From Streptosporangium saharense (GTDB lineage: Bacteria > Actinomycetota > Actinomycetes > Streptosporangiales > Streptosporangiaceae): a stretch of 64,000 bases of DNA. The first letter of the stretch is position 1. Each line of letters begins with the position of its first letter. The stretch covers positions 1,054,001 to 1,118,000 of the forward strand of contig NZ_JACHJP010000002.1 in assembly GCF_014203715.1 (NCBI RefSeq), in the 5' to 3' direction. The notes below the pieces were generated by a model. That model was given only the letters and a program-made list of their open reading frames with translations, searched no databases and was not told where the DNA came from. A program made the translations under genes and the position numbers. Of this stretch, positions 45,645 to 55,190 are shown piece by piece.

Positions 45645-46418
45645 ATGGTGTTCCGTAAACTCATGGCCGCCTTCGGCGCCGGCGTCGAGGTCGACACGGT
45701 GCTGCTGAACTCCAACGTCCGCCCCGGCGAGACCCTGCGCGGGCAGGTCAACTTCCGCGGCGGCGGCTCCGACTACCGGGTCGAGGGCATCTTCATCGAC
45801 TTCACCGCGGTCGTCGAGGTCGAGAGCGGCGACAACGAGTACAAGACCACCTACAGCTTCCTGCGCCAGCAGATCACCGGCTCCTTCCACCTGGCCGCGG
45901 GCGCGCCGCAGTCGGCCCCGTTCGAGATCCCCGTCCCGTGGGAGACCCCGATCAGCGCCATCGGCGGCCACCCGCTGCGCGGCATGCAGCTGGGTGTGTC
46001 GACCGAGCTGGCGCTGGCCGGGGCGCTGGACAAGGGCGACCTCGACGCGCTGTTCGTCAACCCGCTGCCCGCCCAGGACCACGTGCTGGGCGCGCTCGAC
46101 CACATGGGCTTCCGCTTCAAGAAGGCCGACCTGGAGCGCGGCACGCTGCGCGGCTCCCGCATGCCGTTCTTCCAGGAGATCGAGTACTACGTGGGCCCCG
46201 AGTACTCCCGGCACTTCAGCGAGCTCGAACTGACCTTCATCGCGGGCCCGAGGTCGGTGGACGTCATCCTGGAGGCCGACAAGCGCGGCGGCTTCCTGAC
46301 CTCAAGCCACGACACCTACAACCGCTTCACGGTCCACTACGACGACCACCCCGGCCAGGTGGAGCAGTCGCTGCGCGCGGGCCTGCACTCCATGGCCCAG
46401 CACCGCGGCTGGTTCTAG
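45645..46418 (+). CDS. spo0M: Spo0M-like sporulation-control protein (arrestin fold)
   Basis: A 257-residue Spo0M-family protein. It begins MVFRKLMAAFGAGVEVDTVL, close to the Bacillus protein, with NSNVRPGETLRGQVNFRGG and the strand pattern of an arrestin-like N domain; the C-terminal half includes PFFQEIEYYVGPEY. In Bacillus it affects sporulation and cell shape through unknown partners. Here it follows two flotillin-like proteins, 32 nt after the second, so the three are probably one operon acting at the membrane. Confidence 0.9.
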   Translation: MVFRKLMAAFGAGVEVDTVLLNSNVRPGETLRGQVNFRGGGSDYRVEGIFIDFTAVVEVESGDNEYKTTYSFLRQQITGSFHLAAGAPQSAPFEIPVPWETPISAIGGHPLRGMQLGVSTELALAGALDKGDLDALFVNPLPAQDHVLGALDHMGFRFKKADLERGTLRGSRMPFFQEIEYYVGPEYSRHFSELELTFIAGPRSVDVILEADKRGGFLTSSHDTYNRFTVHYDDHPGQVEQSLRAGLHSMAQHRGWF

Positions 46419-46520
46419 CCGTTTTTTACGGCCAGGCCCCGGTTGGCGCCTCCCGCCGACCGGGGCCGCTCCCCCGCCCCCCACGCCCCCCGAGCGCCCC
46501 ACCCCCCGCCGTCACGTCCC

Positions 46521-47387
46521 TCACGGCGAGCCCCGGTACATCCGCTGGAGCCAGGCGTCGTAGCGGCGCCCCGGGCCCGCCCGGTAGTCGTGGCGCCGGT
46601 AGACGGCGAAGGCCTCCCGTTTGGCCTCGTGTTCGGCGGCGGTGAGGTTGGGCGGCAGGGGCAGCGTGGGGTAGCCCCGGTAGACGACCACCCTGACGCC
46701 CCTCGGGGCGGCCGCCGCGGCGAAGCGGGCCGCGGCGACGTGGTCGGGATGGTCGGCGACGCCCGGGGGCGGGTCCGGGTCGAGGGTGTTGAGCACCGAG
46801 GGCCGGAAGGTCCGCATCAGCACGCGCAGCGCGTCCAGGACGTCGGAGTGGGTCAGGCAGACCGTGGGCCTGGTGAAGGGACGCACACAGGTCGGCCCGC
46901 CGGGATCGGCCCACAGGCGGCTCAGGGCGCCGCGTCCGCCGTCCGCCCTGGGGTCGCCGCCGTCGGGCAGCCCGGCGAAGACCAGCTGGACGCGCGGCAG
47001 GTCCGTCAGCGTGTCGACCTCGACCCGGGCCCGGCCCACGGTCATGAGGCTGCGCCGCCACCGGTCGCGGACCCCCGCCGCCCAGGCGTAGGCGGCCCTG
47101 ACCCCCTGCTGCCTGTCGATGCTGTAGCGCCTCGGCGGGTGCCCGTCGCGCAGCCCCGCCACCCCCTCCCCCGCGGTCAGGTAGACCGTGACGGTGCGCG
47201 CGCCGCGCGCGAGCAGCCTCAGCAGGTCGGGGCTCATGAACAGCAGGTCGTCGTCCGGGTGGGCGGCGATCTGGAGATAGGCCCCCTCGGGCGCCCCGCC
47301 GGACGCCAGGGCCGCGAGCCCGGGCAGGCCGGGTCGCGGCAGCAGCAGGGGCGCGAGGAGAAGGACGACACCCGTCACGGCCGCCAT
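46521..47387 (-). CDS. PIG-L family deacetylase, membrane-anchored
   Basis: A 288-residue zinc-dependent N-acetylglucosaminyl deacetylase-like protein. One N-terminal hydrophobic segment (MAAVTGVVLLLAPLLLP) is followed by the metal and catalytic motif AHPDDDLLF, with the second His supplied by DHPDHVAAARF near residue 208. It may deacetylate a cell-wall or extracellular sugar. The start is uncertain: ATG 47387 gives a clean signal or anchor, while GTG 47432 is the longest. Confidence 0.83.
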   Translation of the reverse strand: MAAVTGVVLLLAPLLLPRPGLPGLAALASGGAPEGAYLQIAAHPDDDLLFMSPDLLRLLARGARTVTVYLTAGEGVAGLRDGHPPRRYSIDRQQGVRAAYAWAAGVRDRWRRSLMTVGRARVEVDTLTDLPRVQLVFAGLPDGGDPRADGGRGALSRLWADPGGPTCVRPFTRPTVCLTHSDVLDALRVLMRTFRPSVLNTLDPDPPPGVADHPDHVAAARFAAAAAPRGVRVVVYRGYPTLPLPPNLTAAEHEAKREAFAVYRRHDYRAGPGRRYDAWLQRMYRGSP

Positions 47388-47570
47388 GAATCCGCCCACG
47401 CCTCGTACGCCCCGCACGCCGTCCCCCGCCACCGCCGATGAAAGTATCTCGACGGTAGAGGCGCGGACCCCCCGGCCACCTGGGCCGATCGGATGATTTC
47501 CTGGGAGACGGCCTCATACGTAAGGCTCGTCCTGTCTCGTCCCCGTGGCGGAGCCTGACGCCCCCGGGGC

Positions 47571-48170
47571 TCAGGCCTTGGCGCGGGCGGCCAGGTCGGC
47601 CCAGAGGGCGTCCACCCGGCCCTCAAGCTCCTCCAGGGGCCCTTCGTTGGGCACCACGATGTCGGCGGCCCTCAGCCGCTCCTCACGGCTCGCCTGGGCG
47701 GCGAGCCTGGTCCTGACGTCGGCCTCGGTCATGCCGCGCAGCCTGACCAGCCGTCCGACGCGTGTCTCGTCGGCCGCGTCCACGACGATGACCACGTCGT
47801 ACATCGGGGCGAGGTTGTTCTCCACCAGCAGCGGCACGTCGTAGACGACGATGGCGTCCTCGTCGGCCTGGCTCTGCAGCTCGGCGACCCGCGCCGCGAC
47901 CAGCGGGTGCACGATGGCGTTGAGGGAGGCCAGTTTCTCCGAGTCGGCGAAGACGATCGAGCCGAGTTTTCCCCGGTCGAGTGAGCCGTCCTCGCGCAGG
48001 ATCTCGGGCCCGAACAGGGCGACGATCCGTTCCAGCCCCTCGGTTCCCGGTTCGACCACCTCGCGGGCGATCCTGTCGGCGTCGATCACCACGGCGCCCC
48101 TGGCGGCCAGCCGCCGCGACACCTCGCTCTTGCCGGATCCGATTCCTCCGGTGAGCCCCACCTTCAACAT
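47571..48170 (-). CDS. coaE: Dephospho-CoA kinase
   Basis: A 199-residue P-loop kinase that performs the last step of CoA synthesis. It has [20 protein letters not shown] with Walker [18 protein letters not shown], and [21 protein letters not shown] 48170 gives the usual length of about 200. Upstream lies the GNAT gene and then rpsA, the conserved actinobacterial order. Confidence 0.96.
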   Translation of the reverse strand: MLKVGLTGGIGSGKSEVSRRLAARGAVVIDADRIAREVVEPGTEGLERIVALFGPEILREDGSLDRGKLGSIVFADSEKLASLNAIVHPLVAARVAELQSQADEDAIVVYDVPLLVENNLAPMYDVVIVVDAADETRVGRLVRLRGMTEADVRTRLAAQASREERLRAADIVVPNEGPLEELEGRVDALWADLAARAKA

Positions 48171-48190
48171 GGTCCGCAGAATACGTGCCG

Positions 48191-48646
48191 CTACAGCTGC
48201 CTGCGCAGGTGGACCAGGGTCAGGTGGTCGCTCATCCGCTCCCTGTGGGTCTCGCGGTAGCCGTGGCGCCGGTAGAGCCGCAGGTTGCCCTCCGACAGGT
48301 GCCCGGTGAACAGGTCGAACGCCAGGGCCGTGTCCATCTCCCCGTGGAGGCCGTCCAGCAGGGCGCCGCCGACACCCCTGCCCTGCAGGTCGGGTGCGAC
48401 GACCAGGCGTCCGACCAGGCAGGTGGTGCCCGACAGCCGGCCGCGGACCGCCCCGGCGATCCGCTCGCCCTGCCTGGCGACGAGCACGACGCCCGTCCTT
48501 ATCGCCCTGTCCACCTGCTCGGCGGACTCGACCAGGGGCGGGATGAACGGGTCGCCGTAGAGCTGGGCCTCGCTCACGTAGGCGGCCCGCTGGACGGTGA
48601 GGATCTCGCCCGCGTCCGCGGGGGCCGCCCGCTCGATCTCGGTCAC
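48191..48646 (-). CDS. GNAT-family N-acetyltransferase
   Basis: A 151-residue acetyltransferase. The acetyl-CoA binding loop is [19 protein letters not shown] (V-x-P-x-x-QGRGxGxxLL), and the C-terminal strand is [18 protein letters not shown]. The substrate is unknown, perhaps a small molecule or protein. It lies 20 nt upstream of coaE and within the same transcription direction. Confidence 0.88.
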   Translation of the reverse strand: MTEIERAAPADAGEILTVQRAAYVSEAQLYGDPFIPPLVESAEQVDRAIRTGVVLVARQGERIAGAVRGRLSGTTCLVGRLVVAPDLQGRGVGGALLDGLHGEMDTALAFDLFTGHLSEGNLRLYRRHGYRETHRERMSDHLTLVHLRRQL

Positions 48647-48690
48647 CCGGCAACCCTAGCGCGGGCCGCGGACCCGAGGGTGGGCGCGAA

Positions 48691-48719
48691 AAAGGGCCCC
48701 GCCTTCGGCGGAGCCCTTC
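48691..48719 (-). terminator. Intrinsic terminator of rpsA
   Basis: AAGGGC pairs with GCCCTT and CCGCC with GGCGG around loop TTC. On the minus strand the stem is followed by TTTTT, 40 nt past the rpsA stop: a classical rho-independent terminator. Confidence 0.9.
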
Positions 48720-48758
48720 CTCGGATCCTCAGATCGCCACATCAACTACCGGGAGAGG

Positions 48759-50243
48759 TCAGCTCTGACCGCCCGCGAGCTTCTCCCGCAGAGCGGCGAG
48801 AGCCTCGTCGGAGGCCAGGGCGCCCGCCGCCGGAGCGGAGGAGCTGGAGCCACCGGCGGCCGGGGTCTCGCCCGAGTAGGAGGTGGGGGCAGCCTCGCCC
48901 GCCTCCGCCTCGGCCTTGCGGGCCTCTTCGATCTGACGCCTGTGCGCCTCGAAGCGGGTCTGGGCCTCGGCGTACTGCCGCTCCCACTCCTCGCGCTGGC
49001 GGTCGAAGCCCTCAAGCCACTCGCCGGTCTCGGAGTCGAAGCCCTCGGGGTAGATGTAGTTGCCCGAGTCGTCGTAGGTCGCCGCCATGCCGTACAGCGT
49101 GGGGTCGAACTCGACGTCGGCGCCCGCGGCGCTCTCGTTGGCCTGCTTGAGCGACAGCGAGATCCTGCGGCGGTCGAGGTCGATGTCGATGATCTTCACG
49201 AAGATCTCGTCGCCGACCTGGACGACCTGCTCGGGGATCTCGACGTGGCGCTCGGCCAGCTCGGAGATGTGGACCAGGCCCTCGATGCCCTCCTCGACGC
49301 GGACGAACGCGCCGAACGGCACCAGCTTGGTGACGCGGCCCGGCACGACCTGGCCGATCTGGTGGGTGCGGGCGAACTGCTGCCAGGGGTCCTCCTGCGT
49401 CGCCTTGAGCGACAGCGAGACCCGCTCGCGCTCCATGTCGACGTCGAGAACCTCGACGGTGACCTCCTGGCCGACCTCGACGACCTCGGAGGGGTGGTCG
49501 ATGTGCTTCCAGGACAGCTCGGAGACGTGGACGAGTCCGTCGACGCCACCCAGGTCCACGAAGGCACCGAAGTTGACGATCGAGGACACGACGCCCTTGC
49601 GGACCTGGCCCTTCTGGAGGGTGTTGAGGAACGTCTGGCGAACCTCGGACTGGGTCTGCTCCAGCCAGGCACGGCGGGACAGGACCACGTTGTTGCGGTT
49701 CTTGTCCAGCTCGATGATCTTGGCCTCGAGCTCGCGGCCCACGTAGGGCTGCAGGTCGCGGACCCGGCGCATCTCGACCAGCGACGCGGGCAGGAAGCCG
49801 CGCAGACCGATGTCGAGGATCAGGCCGCCCTTGACGACCTCGATGACGGTGCCGGTGACGATGCCGTCCTCGTCCTTGATCTTCTCGATCGTGCCCCAGG
49901 CGCGCTCGTACTGGGCGCGCTTCTTGGACAGGATGAGCCGACCCTCCTTGTCCTCCTTCTGGAGAACCAGGGCCTCGACGTGCTCGCCAACCTCGACGAC
50001 GTCCGCCGGGTCGACATCATGCTTGATCGAGAGCTCACGCGAGGGGATCACACCCTCGGTCTTGTAGCCGATGTCGAGCAAAACTTCGTCTCGATCGACC
50101 TTGACGACGGTGCCCTCGACGATGTCGCCGTCGTTGAAGTACTTGATGGTCAGGTCGATCGCTGCGAGGAACTCTTCCTCGGAGCCGATGTCGTTGACCG
50201 CTACCTGCGGGGTGCTCGAGGTGGCCTCAGTGCTGCTCGTCAT
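48759..50243 (-). CDS. rpsA: 30S ribosomal protein S1
   Basis: A 494-residue protein with four S1 RNA-binding domains (about residues 33-105, 120-185, 205-275, 290-360), each with a VxGxVxxIxxxGAFVDL-type start. An acidic/Ala/Ser-rich C-terminal tail of about 110 residues follows (ESAAGADVEFDPTLYGM then EEARKAEAEAGEAAP), as in actinobacteria. It binds mRNA during initiation. ATG 50243 is chosen by homology; the longer frame has no sensible start. The 216-nt leader to 50460 must hold the promoter. Confidence 0.97.
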   Translation of the reverse strand: MTSSTEATSSTPQVAVNDIGSEEEFLAAIDLTIKYFNDGDIVEGTVVKVDRDEVLLDIGYKTEGVIPSRELSIKHDVDPADVVEVGEHVEALVLQKEDKEGRLILSKKRAQYERAWGTIEKIKDEDGIVTGTVIEVVKGGLILDIGLRGFLPASLVEMRRVRDLQPYVGRELEAKIIELDKNRNNVVLSRRAWLEQTQSEVRQTFLNTLQKGQVRKGVVSSIVNFGAFVDLGGVDGLVHVSELSWKHIDHPSEVVEVGQEVTVEVLDVDMERERVSLSLKATQEDPWQQFARTHQIGQVVPGRVTKLVPFGAFVRVEEGIEGLVHISELAERHVEIPEQVVQVGDEIFVKIIDIDLDRRRISLSLKQANESAAGADVEFDPTLYGMAATYDDSGNYIYPEGFDSETGEWLEGFDRQREEWERQYAEAQTRFEAHRRQIEEARKAEAEAGEAAPTSYSGETPAAGGSSSSAPAAGALASDEALAALREKLAGGQS

Positions 50244-50460
50244 GTGTGGAATTGCTCCGAACGCGGACAGATGTCGATGTGGCGAACACGCGGCAGGCCT
50301 CTTATCGTTCAGCCGGGAATCCACCGGCCTGATCGAGCGCGAGCCCACTCCGTCCGAGACACGCGCGAGCCCACAGCGCAGCGATCAGCATATGAGAACA
50401 GACGAGCCTGGTCAATCCGGTAGCACGACACACCGATGGTTGAGCCATGGGTCAACGCCG

Positions 50461-51609
50461 TCAGTAGGCATTGATCCGCTGCTTCCACTGCGGGCTGATA
50501 TTACCCCGAAGTTCCCGTGGAACGGAGATGCGTTCGGGATCGCCGTCCGCCGTGTATCGCCGGTCGGGGTGCTTGCCCAGCCACTCCAGCCAGTACTGCG
50601 AGCACCACTTGCGGCATTCGCCCTTCTTGCCGTTGCTCTGGACCCGCTGGATCGCCCGCCAGTCGTAGCCCTTGGTGAACGGCGAGTCCGACGGCTGCGC
50701 ACCGGCCAGGAAGACGCCCTTGAAGGCGAAGGACGTGCCGTCCCACTTGCCCGACTGGACGGTCGAGCGCTTGCGCGGCATGGCGCCGAACGGCAGCGCC
50801 AGCGTGTCCGGGGTGCCCGCGCCGTACTTGGTCAGCATCCGCTGGACGCGGACGAGCTGCTCGGCGATCTTCTTCTTCGACAGGCCCGGCAGATAGGGGT
50901 GGTCCCAGGTGTGGTTGGCCACCTCGAAGCCGTGCGTGGTCAGCCACCGCACCGCGTTCTCCTGGGCGTGCGCGTCCCGGAGTCCGAAAGGCTGATGATT
51001 TACCCAAAATGTCGCGACTGGCCGAAACTCTGGGTATTTCTTGGCCACCTGATAGATGATCCCGACCGCGGTGTCCTTGGCCGGGGCACCGGCCTTGTCG
51101 AGCGCGAAGTGGCTCGGATGGCCGTCGTCGAAGGTCAGCACGACCGGGTGTTTGCCCGCGGGGATGCGGATGTCGCCGGTGACGAACTCGTGTGCGGTGA
51201 CCGGCACGTAGCCGTTCCTGGCCAGCTTCTCCATCTCCTGGCGCACCTGGGACGGGGTCCTGTCGATGGAGGCCAGCCGCTTCTTCAAGATCCGGTGGTA
51301 CATCAGCACCGGGACCATCCCGGCCTCGTTGGCCTTGACCTGCTTGGCGAACTCCGGCGAGGCCACCACCGGCGGCGGCAGCTCGGCGGAGGGCAGCGCG
51401 ACCACGGGAGAGGGGCCGGGGGACGGTGTGACGGAGGGAGTCTGTGTGGGCGGCGGTGTCGGTGGTGTGCTGATCGGCGACGCCGTACCCGCCAGTGAGA
51501 CGGAGGTCGGCGACGCCTCGGGGCGCACCAGGAGCACGGTCACCGCGGTGATCACGACCACCACGTTCGCGAGCATGATGATCTGTGTCAGTGGCGCTGA
51601 ACTCCGCAC
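50461..51609 (-). CDS. Secreted/anchored polysaccharide deacetylase (NodB domain)
   Basis: A 382-residue protein with an N-terminal membrane anchor (IIMLANVVVVITAVTVLLV) and a Pro/Thr-rich linker (about 35-75). Its NodB-type catalytic domain has metal motifs LTFDDGHPS (catalytic base and ligand Asp) and NHTWDHPYL (metal His pair). A C-terminal two-cysteine loop (GECRKWCSQYWLEWLG) may form a disulfide. It probably removes acetyl groups from peptidoglycan or another surface glycan. No operon partner is evident. Confidence 0.88.
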   Translation of the reverse strand: MRSSAPLTQIIMLANVVVVITAVTVLLVRPEASPTSVSLAGTASPISTPPTPPPTQTPSVTPSPGPSPVVALPSAELPPPVVASPEFAKQVKANEAGMVPVLMYHRILKKRLASIDRTPSQVRQEMEKLARNGYVPVTAHEFVTGDIRIPAGKHPVVLTFDDGHPSHFALDKAGAPAKDTAVGIIYQVAKKYPEFRPVATFWVNHQPFGLRDAHAQENAVRWLTTHGFEVANHTWDHPYLPGLSKKKIAEQLVRVQRMLTKYGAGTPDTLALPFGAMPRKRSTVQSGKWDGTSFAFKGVFLAGAQPSDSPFTKGYDWRAIQRVQSNGKKGECRKWCSQYWLEWLGKHPDRRYTADGDPERISVPRELRGNISPQWKQRINAY

Positions 51610-51738
51610 AAAACTCCCGTATCCATCGAGATATCGACTGGATTACCAACCCTAGAACAGACTCGGGCAGGCCGGGCAAACAACCAAGGATCTACCAGGT
51701 CACCACTGCGTGTCTTGAGGGGAACCACAGCGTGACGG

Positions 51739-51770
51739 CACCCGCCCCGCGGAACATCGCGGGGCGGGTG
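51739..51770 (-). terminator. Terminator of polA
   Basis: A perfect 13-bp stem CACCCGCCCCGCG and CGCGGGGCGGGTG with a 6-nt loop, 15 nt past the polA stop on the minus strand. Confidence 0.75.
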
Positions 51771-51785
51771 GTACGAAAGGGGGCC

Positions 51786-54479
51786 TCAGTGGCCCGCGTC
51801 CTCCCAGGTGCGGCCGACGCCGACGGAGACCTCAAGGGGGACGCGCAGCGAGTAGGCCGCGTTCATCCGGTCGACGACCAGCTCACGCAGGGTCTCCAGC
51901 TCTCCGGGCGCCACCTCGAACACCAGCTCGTCGTGGACCTGGAGCAGCATCCGCGAGCGCAGCGCCGCCTCCTTGACCGCCTCGTGCACGCCGAGCATGG
52001 CGACCTTGATGATGTCGGCCGCGGAGCCCTGGATCGGCGCGTTGAGGGCCATCCGCTCGGCCATCTCCCTGCGCTGCCTGTTGTCGCTGTTGAGGTCGGG
52101 CAGGTAGCGGCGCCTGCCCATGATGGTCTCGGTGTAGCCGTCCTGCCTGGCCTGGGTGACGATCGCGTTGAGGAAGTCGCGGACGCCGCCGAACTCCTCG
52201 AAGTACTCGTCCTTGAGGGCCCTGGCCTCCTGCACCGGGATGCCGAGCTGCCCGGAGAGCCCGAAGTCGGACAGGCCGTAGGCGAGGCCGTAGTTCATCG
52301 CCTTGATCTTGGCCCGCATCTCCCCGTTGACCTGCTGGGGCTCGATGTCGAAGACCCGCGCCGCGGTCGCCTGGTGGAAGTCGTGCCCGGACTCGAAGGC
52401 CGCGATCAGTGACGCGTCGCCGGACAGGTGGGCCATGATCCGCAGCTCGATCTGGCTGTAGTCGGCGGTCAGCAGGGTCTCGTAGCCGGGGCCGACCACG
52501 AAGCCCTGGCGGATCCTGCGCCCCTCCGCGGTGCGGATCGGGATGTTCTGCAGGTTGGGCTTCTCGGAGCTGAGCCGCCCGGTGGCCGCCATGATCTGGT
52601 TGAACGTGGTGTGGATGCGGCCGTCGTCGGCGATCTCCTTGATCAGCCCCTCGACCGTGACGCGCAGCTTGGCCTGGTCGCGGTGCCTGAGCATGATGGC
52701 GGGCAGCTCGTGGTCGGTCTGCGTGGCCAGCCACGCCAGCTGCTCGGCGTCGGTGCTGTAACCGGTCTTGATCTTCTTGGTCTTGGGCAGGCCGAGCCTG
52801 ACGAACAGGATCTCCTGCAGCTGCTTGGGCGAGCCCAGGTTGAACTGCTCCCCCACGGCGGCGTGCGCGGCGTCCACGGCCTGCTTGACCGCGGCGGCGA
52901 ACTCGGCCTCAAGACCGCTGAGGTAGGGGCCGTCCGCGGCGATCCCGGCCCGTTCGAGCTCGGCCAGGACCGTCACCAGGGGCAGCTCGACGTCGCCCAT
53001 CAGGTGGGTGCCGCCCTGCGGCTCCAGGAAGGCCTCAAGGGCGTCGGCCAGCTCACGAACGGCCATGGCCCGCAGCCCGAGGTCGTGGGCGGCGTCGGCC
53101 TCCTGGTCGTCGAACAGGCTGGCCTGGCCGCCGTTGTCCTCCTCGCCGCGCAGCTCCCTGCTCAGGTAGACCCGCACGAGGTCCTCAAGCGGGAAGGAGC
53201 GCTGACCGGGCATCGCCAGGTAGGCCGCCAGCGCCGTGTCGCAGGTCAGGCCGCGCAGGTCGAGCCCCTGGGCCCACAGCGCGAGGATCAGCCCCTTGGC
53301 GTCGTGCACGGCCTTCGGCCGGGAGGCGTCGCACAGCCACTCGCGCAGCGCCGCCTCGTCGGCCTCGGTGAGCGTCGTCTGGTCGACGAAGGCCGCGCCC
53401 GCGTCGCCGGGCGCGGCGATCGCGATGCTGTCGACCCGCCCGGTGCCGCTGCCGTGGGAGCCCTTGAAGGCCAGGCCCGCCCTGCCCTCGGGCATGGCCC
53501 GCAGCCACGGCCCGACCTCGTCGGGGCCGAGCACGACCGTCTCGACCTCGAAGCCCTCGCCCACCTCGGGCTCGGCCGAGGAGAGGGTCTTGAACAGCCG
53601 GTCGCGCAGCTCGCCCCTGAACTCCAGCGTGTCGAGGATCTTGTCGATCTCGGCGCGGTCGCCCTGGCCGACCGTCAGCGCCGTGACCTCGACCTCAAGC
53701 GGGACGTCACGGGTGAGCTGGGTGAGGCGGCGGTTCAGCAGGACCTGGTCGAGGTGGTCGCGCAGCTTGTCGCCGACCTTGCCCTTGACCTCGTCGACCC
53801 GGTTGACCAGCTCCTCAAGCGAGCCGAACTCGCGGATCCACTTGGCGGCGGTCTTCTCGCCGACACCGGGGATGTTCCTGAGGTTGTCGCTGGTGTCGCC
53901 CCTGATGGCCGCGAAGTCGGGGTACTGGGTGGGGGTCAGCTCGTACTTCTCCTGCACGGCCTCCGGCGTGAACCTGGTCATGTTGCTGATGCCAACCCTG
54001 GTCATCAGCACCGTGACGCGCTCGTCGACCAGCTGGAGGGCGTCGCGGTCGCCGGTGACGACCAGCACGTTCATGCCCTGCGCGGAGGCGCGGGTGGCGA
54101 GCGTGGCGATCAGGTCGTCGGCCTCGTATCCGGACAGCGACAGGTGCGGCACACGCAGGGCGTCGAGCATCTCGTGGATGAGGCTCATCTGGCTGCGGAA
54201 GCTGTCCGGGCTCGCGCTGCGGTTGGCCTTGTACTCGGGGTACTCCACGTGCCGGAACGTCGGCTCCGACCGGTCGAAACAGACGGCCACGTGCGTGGGC
54301 CGCTCGTCACGCAGCACGTTGACCAGCATCGAGGTGAACCCGAAGACGGCGTTTGTCGTCTGTCCCGTCGTGGTGGAGAAGTTCTCCTCGGGCAGGGCAT
54401 AGAAAGCCCGGTATGCCAGGGAGTGTCCATCCAGCAGGAGCAGGCACGGACGCGAGGGGGTCGCTTCGTTCTTCGGCAC
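51786..54479 (-). CDS. polA: DNA polymerase I
   Basis: An 897-residue family A polymerase. The N-terminal 5'-3' exonuclease (1-290) has LLLLDGHSLAYRAFYAL, GYEADDLIATLA and TGDRDALQLVD. The middle 3'-5' exonuclease domain (300-490) lacks the acidic catalytic motifs and is probably inactive, as in other actinobacteria. The polymerase domain has motif A TADYSQIELRIMAHLSGD, motif B and motif C VHDELVFE. GTG 54479 is the start. It acts in repair and Okazaki-fragment maturation. Confidence 0.97.
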   Translation of the reverse strand: MPKNEATPSRPCLLLLDGHSLAYRAFYALPEENFSTTTGQTTNAVFGFTSMLVNVLRDERPTHVAVCFDRSEPTFRHVEYPEYKANRSASPDSFRSQMSLIHEMLDALRVPHLSLSGYEADDLIATLATRASAQGMNVLVVTGDRDALQLVDERVTVLMTRVGISNMTRFTPEAVQEKYELTPTQYPDFAAIRGDTSDNLRNIPGVGEKTAAKWIREFGSLEELVNRVDEVKGKVGDKLRDHLDQVLLNRRLTQLTRDVPLEVEVTALTVGQGDRAEIDKILDTLEFRGELRDRLFKTLSSAEPEVGEGFEVETVVLGPDEVGPWLRAMPEGRAGLAFKGSHGSGTGRVDSIAIAAPGDAGAAFVDQTTLTEADEAALREWLCDASRPKAVHDAKGLILALWAQGLDLRGLTCDTALAAYLAMPGQRSFPLEDLVRVYLSRELRGEEDNGGQASLFDDQEADAAHDLGLRAMAVRELADALEAFLEPQGGTHLMGDVELPLVTVLAELERAGIAADGPYLSGLEAEFAAAVKQAVDAAHAAVGEQFNLGSPKQLQEILFVRLGLPKTKKIKTGYSTDAEQLAWLATQTDHELPAIMLRHRDQAKLRVTVEGLIKEIADDGRIHTTFNQIMAATGRLSSEKPNLQNIPIRTAEGRRIRQGFVVGPGYETLLTADYSQIELRIMAHLSGDASLIAAFESGHDFHQATAARVFDIEPQQVNGEMRAKIKAMNYGLAYGLSDFGLSGQLGIPVQEARALKDEYFEEFGGVRDFLNAIVTQARQDGYTETIMGRRRYLPDLNSDNRQRREMAERMALNAPIQGSAADIIKVAMLGVHEAVKEAALRSRMLLQVHDELVFEVAPGELETLRELVVDRMNAAYSLRVPLEVSVGVGRTWEDAGH

Positions 54480-54541
54480 AGGGGAAGCCTAGTCTCCTGG
54501 TGCGACAGAAAACGCTGGTCCCGCGACAAGGAGACGTCCCC

Positions 54542-54967
54542 TTGACCATGACAGACCCACAGGAAGTCGCCAGGATCGTCGAGGAGGTCCTCGGCGGCAA
54601 CGGGGGCGCGCTCGTCGAGCGGATGGGCATCGAGCTGACCGGCGTCTCCGCCGAGCGCGTCACGGGCCGCATGCCCGTCGAGGGCAACACCCAGCCGTAC
54701 GGCCTGCTGCACGGCGGCGCCTCGTGCGTGCTGGCCGAGACCCTGGGCTCGGTCGGAGCCGTGCTGCACGCGGGCCCCGGGCGGATCGCGGTCGGCATCG
54801 AGATCAGCGCCACCCACCACCGCGCCGTCAGCTCCGGCCACGTCGTGGGCGTCGCGACCCTGGTGCACGGCGGCAGGAGCGTGGCGACCTACGAGATCGA
54901 GATCACCGACGAGCGGGACCGCAGGGTGTGCAGCTCACGCCTGACCTGCATGCTGCGGGACGCCTGA
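54542..54967 (+). CDS. PaaI/hotdog-fold thioesterase
   Basis: A 141-residue hotdog thioesterase of the PaaI/MenI group, with MGIELTGVSAERVTGRMPV, then YGLLHGGASCVLAETLGS holding the conserved HGG and catalytic Glu. It likely hydrolyses aryl- or DHNA-CoA. Start TTG 54542 is favoured because AAGGAG lies 8 nt before it; ATG 54548 is the alternative. It is divergent from polA, sharing a 62-nt gap, an arrangement conserved in Streptomyces. Confidence 0.85.
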   Translation: MTMTDPQEVARIVEEVLGGNGGALVERMGIELTGVSAERVTGRMPVEGNTQPYGLLHGGASCVLAETLGSVGAVLHAGPGRIAVGIEISATHHRAVSSGHVVGVATLVHGGRSVATYEIEITDERDRRVCSSRLTCMLRDA

Positions 54968-55017
54968 TCCGGAACTCACCTGTTTTCGATCATTAGCCGA
55001 CCTCCCCTTTTTGCACT

Positions 55018-55140
55018 CTTGCCACAGGAGTCGCTACGGTGGGTGACATCGATGCCCGTGGGGGGACCGAGTAGAAAACGCGCAGGGTCGGGGAAGTCCT
55101 GTGCGGCGCCAAAGGTCTCCCCCGGGCTCGTGTCCTCTCC
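55018..55140 (+). ncRNA. Candidate structured small RNA in a convergent gap
   Basis: A 223-nt gap between convergent genes contains a possible promoter (TTGCAC, 18 nt, TACGGT; about 55012-55041) followed by a foldable segment. Outer stem: GGGGGG-ACC (55060-55068) with GGTC-TCCCCC (55114-55123), one bulge. Inner stem: CGCGCAGG (55079-55086) with CCTGTGCG (55098-55105), one G-U pair. The 11-nt apical loop is G-rich. A perfect hairpin at 55152-55179 could end the transcript. The opposite strand is equally possible. It matches no RNA family that I can name. Confidence 0.35.
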
Positions 55141-55151
55141 CCTCAGACGCC

Positions 55152-55179
55152 CGTACGGCCCGCGGGTGCGGGCCGTACG
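55152..55179 (-). terminator. Terminator of the polar amino acid ABC operon
   Basis: CGTACGGCCCGC and GCGGGCCGTACG form a perfect 12-bp stem with a 4-nt loop, 11 nt past the ATPase stop; it may also end a transcript on the + strand. Confidence 0.75.
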
Positions 55180-55190
55180 TCTCGGCGGAT

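Noticed and set aside
55057..55123. Resemblance to a c-di-AMP (ydaO) riboswitch because of GGGGGACC
   Set aside because: Only this short G-rich block fits; the rest of the consensus is missing and there is no downstream gene on that strand.
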